Assembly: GCA_001771055.1 (NCBI GenBank)
Contig: MESS01000120.1
Span: forward strand, 1,231-7,326
Direction of reading: 5' to 3'
Source of the DNA: Caldithrix sp. RBG_13_44_9
GTDB lineage: Bacteria > Calditrichota > Calditrichia > RBG-13-44-9
Length of the DNA: 6,096 nucleotides
In this document: piece after piece, positions 1-6,096 of the stretch
Numbering within the stretch: the stretch's first letter is position 1
Layout: every line of letters begins with the position of its first letter
Position numbers and translations under genes: made by a program
Notes under the pieces: generated by a model
The model's database searches: none
Told to the model about the DNA's origin: nothing
Seen by the model: only the letters and a program-made list of their open reading frames with translations

Positions 1-371
1 TAAGGCAAATCCTCAGTCATCGTCTTTCCATGAGTCGCTCCGTACATGTACAGATTTTCCATAACTACCAGTTTAGCCGTGGTTCCTGTGACACCTTCTA
101 TGATCCCGCGATGAATTTTAAGGAGCAGGTCAATCCAGTGATAGTAAGGCACATTGGTACAATTATAAACTACTGCCGCATTTTCAACTGTCCGGCGGAC
201 AGCAGCAGAGTCTGCCGCGTCCACTTTTAGAACTTCAACCCCTGTTGGAATCACTGCCTTGCCGCTCCTACTGGCCAACTTTACCGGGATTTTTCTACTC
301 AGCAATTCGTCCATTATTGCCATTCCCACAGGACCCGAACCAAAAATCAGGTGAAAATTTTGTGATTCCAT
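1..371 (-). CDS. NAD(P)-binding SDR / NAD-dependent epimerase-like protein, N-terminal part (3' end beyond the window)
   Basis: The frame is open from an ATG at 371 down to base 1, giving 123 complete codons with no stop; the C-terminal part lies outside the window. The protein opens with a Rossmann first strand and dinucleotide loop: HLIFGSGPVG, residues 7-16, has Gly11, Gly13 and Gly16 in the GxGxxG pattern. Then come a helix, a second strand ending in a basic patch (ASRSGK, 33-38), an acidic VDAAD segment (50-54), a strand AAVVYNC (65-71), and VVMENLYMYG (102-111), which resembles the strand and loop before the active site in extended or atypical SDRs. The catalytic Tyr-Lys pair, if present, would lie beyond the edge. 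The start is supported by GAGGGG six bases upstream. The likely role is a cytoplasmic NAD(P)-dependent oxidoreductase or epimerase of unknown substrate. It follows the efflux permease after 133 bases, so co-transcription is possible but not shown. The fold is fairly sure, the reaction is not. Confidence 0.8.
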   Translation of the reverse strand, partial: MESQNFHLIFGSGPVGMAIMDELLSRKIPVKLASRSGKAVIPTGVEVLKVDAADSAAVRRTVENAAVVYNCTNVPYYHWIDLLLKIHRGIIEGVTGTTAKLVVMENLYMYGATHGKTMTEDLP

Positions 372-377
372 AGAATT

Positions 378-383
378 CCCCTC
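378..383 (-). promoter_or_regulatory. Ribosome binding site of the SDR-like gene
   Basis: The minus strand reads GAGGGG, six bases before the ATG at 371. It is a good Shine-Dalgarno match and fixes the start of the SDR-like gene, putting the GxGxxG loop at the expected distance from the N-terminus. Confidence 0.7.
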
Positions 384-388
384 ACATT

Positions 389-417
389 AAAAATCTGCAA
401 ATTGAAACTTATGCAGA
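389..417 (-). terminator. Possible weak intrinsic terminator or attenuator between permease and SDR gene
   Basis: On the minus strand TCTGCA (417-412) pairs with TGCAGA (399-394) across a 12-base loop, and five T residues (393-389) follow at once. The layout is that of an intrinsic terminator for the efflux operon, but the stem has only six pairs, three of them G-C, and the loop is large. It ends only 5 bases before the SDR Shine-Dalgarno, so any SDR promoter would have to overlap or lie upstream of it; an attenuator or a chance repeat is as likely. Confidence 0.25.
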
Positions 418-504
418 ATTACTAGTTAGAATTTCTAGCAATCAGCTCTTCAAAATCGACTGTTTTCGTCTTTTTGCTATCTTTTTCTACTTAAAATTCT
501 GGTT

Positions 505-3500
505 TCAAGCCTGTTCGACTACTCCGCTTTCCTCTTTGTCTGATTTAAATCCCAGTTTTTGCAGGATCACAGCTTCCAGATCGCTAAGGATATAATAGAG
601 AACCGGAACGATTATTAAAGTAAAGGCGGTGGAAAAAAACAATCCAAAAATGACAACGACCCCCATGCCTCCCCACCATTGAGAACTCTCAACCCCAAAT
701 TGGATGAACTTGGAAAAATCACCTTTAAACAATCCGATGAAATCTATGTTGATTCCCACCGTGAGAGGTATCAGACCCAGGATGGTGGTAACTGCGGTTA
801 AGATAACCGGCCGCAGACGGGTCTTACCAGCCAGGATGATTGCATCAACTTTATCCATTCCCTCACGCCGCAGTAATTGGAGATAATCGATTAGGACGAT
901 GGCGTTGTTCACCACCACTCCAGCCAGGGAGATAACACCGATTCCAGTCATAATGATACCAAAAGGTTTGAACGAAATCAGCAGTCCAAAGAACACCCCG
1001 AAAAAAGAGAGCAGCACCGAGATCATAATGATAAAAGGCAGAGTTATAGAATTGAACTGGGTTACCAACACAAAGAAAATCAGCAGGAGTGCAATTAAAA
1101 AAGCCCTTCCCAAAAAGTCGGAAGCTGCCTGTTGTTCAGTATCCTGCCCGGCAAAACTAATGCTGTAACCTTCTGGTAGCGGAAAATTTTCCAGCCGGTC
1201 TTTTGCTTCCGCCAGAACCTCGGCAGAGCTGCGACCGAAAGCATCCGCGGTGATTATTACTACCCGGTCTCCATCCACATGGTTGATATTGCTAAGCCCG
1301 GCTGAAAAATCAACTGTGGCAAAATTGGCCAGCGGGATATGAATACCCTCATGAAAAATAGACAGGTTCAACAGATCAGTATAGCTTTTCCGGTAATTTT
1401 CACTGAACCGGACAGTGATATCATATTCATCCTGTCCCAGGCGATATTCCGATGCTTTGGTACCGTTAATTGCGGTGCGGATAGTGCTGGCAATCTGGGA
1501 AGTGTTTAATCCCAGTAAAGCAGCCTTTTCCCGATCGATCCGGATACGTAATTCAGGTTTTCCCTTTTCATAATTATCCCTTAAATCAGTTAAACCTTCT
1601 ACATTACGGATGCTTTTTTGGACTTCGTTAGAGAGCTTTTCCAGGGTCCGGAAGTCCTCTCCCTTGATCTGAATTTCCACGGCAGCACCAGTAGGTGGAC
1701 CTTCCTGTGGCTTCGACACATCAATACGCGCACCTGCCAAACCTTTAACTTTTTCTTTAATTTCTTCCAATGTTTTAAGGGAGTTTTGCTGGCGTTCATG
1801 CTTCTCAATAAAATCTATGGTCACCTGGGATTTATGAGGATTTCCACCTTCCATTCCCATGCTGAATTCATCTGAAACATTGCCTACCTCGGTTACATAA
1901 TGCTCCATGTCCGGAGTATCTTTGATTCTGGACTCAATTTCCTGGACAATTTTATCGGAACTTTCCAGGCGGGTACCAATCGGATTTTCAATTTTGATCC
2001 AGGCCTGAGTGGGTTCGGTTTCCGGAAAGAATTCCACTCCGTGATTGAAAAATCCATAAATAAGAAACATTAATATAAAAGCACCTGCGGTCATTCCCAA
2101 AGTTTTGCCACGATTTTTGAGTGTCCAGTGCAGGGTAGCCTCATAATGGATGATAAGCCAGTTCAATAAACGATCCCCCCATAATCGATCCAAATTTTTT
2201 TCATGACGCATAAAAGTGGAAGCTAACACCGGATTAAAAAAGAAAGCCACAAACAATGAAGCCGAAAGAGTGATAATTAAAGTGATGGGAAGATATTTCA
2301 TGAATTCCCCCACCATTCCCGGCCAGAAAATCATTGGTGCGAAAGCTACCAGGGTAGTCAGGGTGGAAGTAAATACGGCCACCCATACCTGTCCCGACGC
2401 CTCTTTGGCAGCACGGTATAATGACTTTCCTTCCTGATAATGCCGGTAAATATTTTCAACAATTACAATTGCATTATCCACCAACATTCCCAGCGCCAGA
2501 ATGAGACTGAACAGGACGATCATGTTCAAGGTGTAGCCCATCAGGCTAATAATGATAAATGAGAGCAGCATAGAAAATGGAATGGCGATCCCGACAAGTA
2601 ATCCGTTACGTCCTCCCATGAAAAAGTATAATACTACAACAACCAGTAATAATCCGGCAATAATATTATTCTCCAGATCCGCTACCATGGATCGGATATC
2701 TTTCGACTGATCGGCTAAAATAACATAACTGGTTTTGGCAGGAAGTTTTGATTGGTATTGCTGAAGGATCTGTTTGACCTCATCGGCAATGCGAATGATA
2801 TTCTCCCCGCTTCTTTTCTGGATAGATAAAGTGACACTTGATTGATGGTCCAGCCGTGAATAGCTGACCTGGTCTTTGTAGCTAAATTCAACATCAGCCA
2901 GATCATTGATATAAATGGGGAATCCCTTTTCGGTTTTAACCACTACATTTTTCAATTCATCAATGGAATCAAACTCTCCCGGGATTCTGACGGTGTAGCG
3001 TAAGTTTCCGCTTTCCACCGATCCCCCTGGAATGGTCATATTCTCCTGCTGTATGGCCGAAATGATATCTTCAACACCAATATTATAATATTTTAGACGG
3101 TTAGGATTTAAATTGACCTTAACCTCCCGCTCTAAACCACCTGAAATCTTTACATCCAGAACACCGTTAATCTGCTCAAATTTGTCTTGTAAATCCTCGG
3201 CAATGTCTTTTAACCGCACCAGTGACTGCTGGCCGACGATGCTGACCAGCATAATAGGGATATTTTCAAAATTAATTTCCTGGATAATCGGTTCCTCGAT
3301 GTCCTCCGGCAGGTCAGCTTTGGCCTGATCAACCTTTTCTCTCACCTTTCGTACTGCTTCGTCGATATCAATATCACTTTCGAATTCAACCGTGATGCTG
3401 GCAATACCTTCATTACTATTGGAGGTCATTTTTTTGATTTTTGTGATTTCTTGCAGTTTGTTCTCTATAGGTTGAGCCACCAGTGTCTCCATATCCCCTG

Positions 3501-3666
3501 GAGCAACCCCGAGGTAGGGAACTGCTACAATTACCACTGGCTGTTTGATCTGGGGAAAAGATTCTACTGGAAGGATTACATAGGAAACCAATCCTGCGAT
3601 GGTAATAATAAACAATAATACCGACATGCTGGCTTTATTATCAATACACCAATTTATTAATTTCAT
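505..3666 (-). CDS. RND-family efflux permease, HAE1/AcrB type (ACR_tran), full length
   Basis: This 1053-residue protein has the usual length and twin-repeat layout of hydrophobe/amphiphile RND pumps. It is an inner-membrane, probably trimeric, antiporter that moves substrates from periplasm or membrane into the outer-membrane channel. TM1 is at about 14-33, followed by a large periplasmic loop (porter and docking subdomains, about 34-333). TM2-TM6 span about 335-482 and TM7 about 523-540. The second periplasmic loop runs to about 853, and TM8-TM12 span about 855-1026. Family motifs include LPVESFPQI (32-40), GMLVDNAIVIVENI (393-406, TM4), GVVVNNAIVLIDY (916-928, TM10) and RLRPVILT (950-957, TM11). 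Compared with AcrB, Asp407 is kept (D397), Asp408 is Asn398, Lys940 is Asn920, and Arg971 and Thr978 appear kept (R950, T957). The loop before TM12 (about 971-1000) is long and has a WWGG segment. The HME metal-exporter motifs are absent, so a drug/lipid-type exporter is likelier, but the substrate is unknown. The gene starts 56 bases after the adaptor stop and has its own ribosome binding site. Confidence 0.95.
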   Translation of the reverse strand: MKLINWCIDNKASMSVLLFIITIAGLVSYVILPVESFPQIKQPVVIVAVPYLGVAPGDMETLVAQPIENKLQEITKIKKMTSNSNEGIASITVEFESDIDIDEAVRKVREKVDQAKADLPEDIEEPIIQEINFENIPIMLVSIVGQQSLVRLKDIAEDLQDKFEQINGVLDVKISGGLEREVKVNLNPNRLKYYNIGVEDIISAIQQENMTIPGGSVESGNLRYTVRIPGEFDSIDELKNVVVKTEKGFPIYINDLADVEFSYKDQVSYSRLDHQSSVTLSIQKRSGENIIRIADEVKQILQQYQSKLPAKTSYVILADQSKDIRSMVADLENNIIAGLLLVVVVLYFFMGGRNGLLVGIAIPFSMLLSFIIISLMGYTLNMIVLFSLILALGMLVDNAIVIVENIYRHYQEGKSLYRAAKEASGQVWVAVFTSTLTTLVAFAPMIFWPGMVGEFMKYLPITLIITLSASLFVAFFFNPVLASTFMRHEKNLDRLWGDRLLNWLIIHYEATLHWTLKNRGKTLGMTAGAFILMFLIYGFFNHGVEFFPETEPTQAWIKIENPIGTRLESSDKIVQEIESRIKDTPDMEHYVTEVGNVSDEFSMGMEGGNPHKSQVTIDFIEKHERQQNSLKTLEEIKEKVKGLAGARIDVSKPQEGPPTGAAVEIQIKGEDFRTLEKLSNEVQKSIRNVEGLTDLRDNYEKGKPELRIRIDREKAALLGLNTSQIASTIRTAINGTKASEYRLGQDEYDITVRFSENYRKSYTDLLNLSIFHEGIHIPLANFATVDFSAGLSNINHVDGDRVVIITADAFGRSSAEVLAEAKDRLENFPLPEGYSISFAGQDTEQQAASDFLGRAFLIALLLIFFVLVTQFNSITLPFIIMISVLLSFFGVFFGLLISFKPFGIIMTGIGVISLAGVVVNNAIVLIDYLQLLRREGMDKVDAIILAGKTRLRPVILTAVTTILGLIPLTVGINIDFIGLFKGDFSKFIQFGVESSQWWGGMGVVVIFGLFFSTAFTLIIVPVLYYILSDLEAVILQKLGFKSDKEESGVVEQA

Positions 3667-3670
3667 AAAG

Positions 3671-3676
3671 TCCTCT
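3671..3676 (-). promoter_or_regulatory. Ribosome binding site of the RND permease
   Basis: The minus strand reads GAGAGGA (3677-3671), followed by CTTT and then the ATG at 3666. The spacing of four bases is short but matches that of the adaptor gene. It supports the start, which gives the typical short N-terminal helix before TM1. Confidence 0.6.
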
Positions 3677-3722
3677 CATTTAACATAGTAATTCAGCGAT
3701 TAATAGCTGTTGGATTATCAAT

Positions 3723-4763
3723 TCAATCCTTTTGAATCAGCAGCTGATCTCCCTCGGTCAGCTCCTGTTGACCGGTAATAATTAATCGTTGATTGGTTTG
3801 CAATCCATGCACCAGAACACTGTCTTCATAGATTGCTAAAAAATCTATTGCGACCCGGATTGCTTTTTCATCATCGGAAGCAATAAAAACAAAACGTCCG
3901 TTCTCTGATTCTATGACCGTATCTAATGGAATGACCAGGTCATCATCATAAGAGCGTCTTAATAATTTTACATTGGCAATCATTTGCGGCGCCAATTTTC
4001 GCTCTGGATTGGGAATTCTGATTTCGACTTGAAATGTACGGCTGGCTGGATCAATACTGCGATTGATGTAGGAAACTTCGCTTTGTAGGTTCAGTTCGGG
4101 AAAAGCGTCGAAGCTGATTTCTGCGGGTGTGCCGATTTTTATATCATTGACAAAACGCTCAGCCACCCCCGTGGTAATTTTCATATAAGCATTATCGATG
4201 AAATCAAAAATTGGAGTCATTGGTAGAGTATAAGCTCCCAGATCATATAGACGGTTATTGACATATCCGCTATACGGAGCAGTAAGATAGAGTTTCGAAA
4301 GGCGGGATTTGTTAAGTTCATAAGAAGCCGTCGCCCGCTCTAAACCATATTTGGCAACCAGATATTCATTTTCCGAGATGGCTCGTTTCTCATAGAGAAT
4401 TTTTTTACTGCTGTGATCCAATTCTGCCTGGTTTAGAGCAGCCCGTGATTCATTATAACTGGCTTCAATGATCTTATTCTCGATAATAGCCAGAGTGTCG
4501 CCAGCCTTGACCAGACTACCCTTATCTTTGATGATCTTGCGCAGATTACCGGATTCTTCTGCTACCAGATTGATCCGGTTCCGAGCTTCTACTGTTCCGG
4601 TCAATTTCAGGTATTCTGAAAACGGCCGTGGTTTTAGTAACATGGTTTTTACTGGAATGCCTTTACTTTGAGTATCCTGTTGACTGGCTGCTCCATCACC
4701 AGAACAGTTAATAAAGGTCAATCCAGTAACTAGCGTTAATATGAACAACCAATACTTTTTCAT
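3723..4763 (-). CDS. RND efflux periplasmic adaptor (membrane fusion protein, HlyD/AcrA-like), probable lipoprotein
   Basis: This 346-residue adaptor would link the RND permease to the outer-membrane channel. The N-terminus has Lys2-Lys3, a hydrophobic core (4-18) and a Cys at 20 followed by SGDG, which fits a type II signal peptide, although the lipobox (TFINC) has Asn at -1 and Phe at -3. A first beta-barrel/MPD strand region covers about 37-58. The lipoyl half-motifs are GSLVKAGDTLAIIENK (82-97) and LYLTAPYSGYVNNRLYDLGA (158-177). Between them lies a short helical hairpin (about 98-155), rich in Ala, Glu, Lys and Leu. The beta-barrel is at about 190-270 with the conserved SIDPASRTFQVEI (236-248), and the membrane-proximal domain is at about 271-346 (DLVIPLDTVI at 275-284). 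The length is a little below AcrA's, mainly from the short hairpin. It lies 54 bases after the channel gene and 56 before the permease, so it is almost surely part of the same operon. Confidence 0.93.
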   Translation of the reverse strand: MKKYWLFILTLVTGLTFINCSGDGAASQQDTQSKGIPVKTMLLKPRPFSEYLKLTGTVEARNRINLVAEESGNLRKIIKDKGSLVKAGDTLAIIENKIIEASYNESRAALNQAELDHSSKKILYEKRAISENEYLVAKYGLERATASYELNKSRLSKLYLTAPYSGYVNNRLYDLGAYTLPMTPIFDFIDNAYMKITTGVAERFVNDIKIGTPAEISFDAFPELNLQSEVSYINRSIDPASRTFQVEIRIPNPERKLAPQMIANVKLLRRSYDDDLVIPLDTVIESENGRFVFIASDDEKAIRVAIDFLAIYEDSVLVHGLQTNQRLIITGQQELTEGDQLLIQKD

Positions 4764-4767
4764 TTTT

Positions 4768-4772
4768 CCTCC
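4768..4772 (-). promoter_or_regulatory. Ribosome binding site of the adaptor gene
   Basis: The minus strand reads GGAGG with four A residues between it and the ATG at 4763. This strong Shine-Dalgarno sequence supports the start that leaves a lysine-led signal peptide intact. Confidence 0.7.
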
Positions 4773-4787
4773 AATAAATGTATGATT

Positions 4788-4809
4788 AAGGATTCACCTT
4801 TGAATCCTT
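4788..4809 (-). repeat. Perfect 9-bp inverted repeat (stem-loop) between channel and adaptor genes
   Basis: AAGGATTCA (4788-4796) and TGAATCCTT (4801-4809) are exact reverse complements separated by the four bases CCTT. In the mRNA (minus strand) the hairpin lies 8 bases after the channel stop codon and 15 bases before the adaptor Shine-Dalgarno. No T-run follows it on the minus strand (AATCATAC), so it does not look like an intrinsic terminator. An mRNA-stabilising or processing element, or a partial attenuator that tunes channel to adaptor ratio, is possible. The repeat is seen directly; the role is inference. Confidence 0.55.
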
Positions 4810-4817
4810 TTGAAAGA

Positions 4818-6096
4818 TTAAATACCTGAGTTATTTACTGTACCAGTAGCTTGCTGCCAGTCAAAATAGGCTTCAAGATAATCATATATTGCGATATAGT
4901 AGCTCAATTGTGCGCGATCCAGATCCACCCGGCTTTCCCGGAATTCTAACTGGGTGGCCAGACCAATTTGTACTCTGGTCTCGGCAATCTCAAATGCCCG
5001 CTGGGCGGTGTTGATACTTTTCGAAGCGGCATCGATCCGCTGGCGGGATTCCTGCAGGCGCAGATAAATATTCTTTAGTTCAACCCGAATTTCATCATTC
5101 GCCTTGCTTATGCGAGTCTTTACTTTTTCCACATCAATCCTGGCTTTTTGTACTTGAGCAGAAGTATACAGGCCGGTAAAGATGGGAATATTTAAAGATA
5201 AACCTAAAAGGACATTATCATTTTCGTTGTCCAATTTGAATTCATTTGAACTGGCATTATAAATATAGCCTAGATTCCCGTAAAGTGTGGGATAATAATT
5301 GGACCTTTCGACTGCCACCCGTTTGTCCTGAAGTTTTTTCTCCCATAACAAAACATTATAATCCGGCCGCTGGTCAAATACTATTTTATATTCCAGCGAA
5401 TCGGGCAGGGGTGGAAAGGTTTGAAGTCCACCTACCAGGGTAATTTCTTCGCGTAAGGGGATGTCTACTAAAGCTTTGAGATTGTTAAGGGCCACTTCAT
5501 AATTTTTACGAGCCAAGGTATTAGCCGGGATGGTATTTTGCCAGCGGGTCTCTGCCTGCAGCAGATCAAATTCTGACACCGTACCACTCTCGAATCTAAG
5601 TTTAATATTTTCGTAGTTGTCATAAGCACTTGCTTGGGATTGAATGGCTACTTCCCAAACCTTCTGCTGCAGCAATGCCAGATAAAATGCCTTCTTGATT
5701 CTGGTTATAATCGCCTGGTAATCTGCACTGTACTGGAATTGACTGTATTGTTTAAAATAATTGGCCGCCTTGATGGCGTTACCGATCTTTCCGAAGCTGA
5801 AAAGGGTCTGGTTTAAAGTGGTATTGAACTGATAAGCATTGTCAAAGGATGCTGTAAAACTTTCTGTCCGCTCCTGGCCAGTAGAATCGGTGACGGTGAA
5901 GAAAAATTTATTTTGCAGGAAATTACGGTTATAGCGTAATTCTGCATTAATCTGTGGTAGTGCCTGTGATAATGCTTCCTTCTTCAAGGCTCCGGCATAT
6001 TGCAGGTTGGAGCGGGCCAGTTTGATATCTTTATTGTTTTTTTCTGCCAGTTCTAAAATAACCTGCAGATTATATTCTATACCGAATACTAATTTG
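4818..6096 (-). CDS. Outer-membrane efflux channel, TolC/OEP family (5' end beyond the window)
   Basis: The frame ends with TAA at 4818-4820 and stays open to the right edge, giving 425 visible residues (first full codon at 6095). No start is visible: a TTG at 5987 is an internal leucine, because the 36 codons before it (ending LARSNLQYAGA) read as the typical first helix of an OEP domain. Probably only a signal peptide and a few residues are missing. Two OEP repeats are visible. The first has LPQINAELRYN (46-56), the beta segment NTTLNQTLFSFGKIGNAIKAA (about 91-111), and a helix with RFESGTVSEFDLLQAETR (167-184). The second has YYPTLYGNLGYIYN (267-280), LLGLSLNIPIFTG (296-308), and RVQIGLATQLEFRESRVDLDRAQL (374-397). 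It should form a trimeric barrel and periplasmic tunnel that takes substrate from the pump encoded just downstream. The gene is the first of the three in transcription order; its promoter is not in the window. Confidence 0.92.
   Translation of the reverse strand, partial: KLVFGIEYNLQVILELAEKNNKDIKLARSNLQYAGALKKEALSQALPQINAELRYNRNFLQNKFFFTVTDSTGQERTESFTASFDNAYQFNTTLNQTLFSFGKIGNAIKAANYFKQYSQFQYSADYQAIITRIKKAFYLALLQQKVWEVAIQSQASAYDNYENIKLRFESGTVSEFDLLQAETRWQNTIPANTLARKNYEVALNNLKALVDIPLREEITLVGGLQTFPPLPDSLEYKIVFDQRPDYNVLLWEKKLQDKRVAVERSNYYPTLYGNLGYIYNASSNEFKLDNENDNVLLGLSLNIPIFTGLYTSAQVQKARIDVEKVKTRISKANDEIRVELKNIYLRLQESRQRIDAASKSINTAQRAFEIAETRVQIGLATQLEFRESRVDLDRAQLSYYIAIYDYLEAYFDWQQATGTVNNSGI

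Noticed and set aside
30..230. Plus-strand open frame of 66 codons
   Set aside because: It lies wholly antisense to the SDR-like gene, has no family-like features, and the minus frame carries a clear Rossmann motif and ribosome binding site.
440..493. T-rich plus-strand runs as a terminator
   Set aside because: No plus-strand gene ends here and no stem precedes the T-runs; on the transcribed strand they are A-runs.
899..1168. Plus-strand open frame of 89 codons, and similar frames inside the permease gene on both strands
   Set aside because: They are shadows of the 1053-residue RND permease, with low-complexity translations and no recognisable domain.
3664..3687. Seven-codon minus-strand frame whose TGA overlaps the permease ATG, as a possible leader peptide
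   Set aside because: It has no Shine-Dalgarno upstream and its length is within chance; the overlap alone is not enough.
3691..3706. Small inverted repeat CAGC/GCTG in the adaptor-permease gap
   Set aside because: Only four base pairs with an eight-base loop; expected by chance.
5985..5987. TTG at 5987 as the start of the channel gene
   Set aside because: The frame stays open for 36 more codons to the window edge and those codons encode typical OEP helix sequence, so the TTG is an internal leucine.
1..6096. CRISPR array, tRNA/rRNA, insertion sequence, phage or defence genes
   Set aside because: No spaced direct repeats, RNA gene signatures, transposase-like frames or terminal repeats were seen; nearly all of the window is covered by the four genes.

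Overview
The window holds four protein genes, all on the minus strand. Read in the direction of transcription (right to left) they are: an outer-membrane efflux channel of the TolC/OEP family (cut off at its 5' end by the right edge), a periplasmic membrane-fusion adaptor with a probable lipoprotein signal, a full-length RND (HAE1/AcrB-type) inner-membrane permease, and, after a 133-base gap, the first 123 codons of an NAD(P)-binding SDR/epimerase-like protein that runs off the left edge.

The first three genes form a complete tripartite RND efflux pump in the order channel - adaptor - permease. The gaps are 54 and 56 bases, and the adaptor and permease each have a purine-rich ribosome binding site. 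The permease would use the proton gradient to extrude substrates, the adaptor would bridge it to the channel, and the channel would open to the outside, so the cell must be Gram-negative (diderm). Nothing in the sequence identifies the substrate. No regulator gene is visible; the operon promoter must lie beyond the right edge.

The base composition is moderate and somewhat AT-rich. The protein style (a permease with VDNAIV and VNNAIV motifs, an adaptor with a relaxed lipobox, an OEP-type channel) suggests an uncultured or environmental diderm, perhaps of the Bacteroidota/FCB neighbourhood. This is a weak inference and no taxonomic marker is present.

The gaps hold small inverted repeats, the best being a perfect 9-bp stem with a 4-base loop between channel and adaptor. 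I found no tRNA, rRNA, CRISPR array, insertion sequence or phage gene. I do not see a novel system: this looks like an ordinary RND efflux operon with a few details worth checking, chiefly the residues of the permease proton relay, the adaptor's lipobox and the intergenic hairpins.
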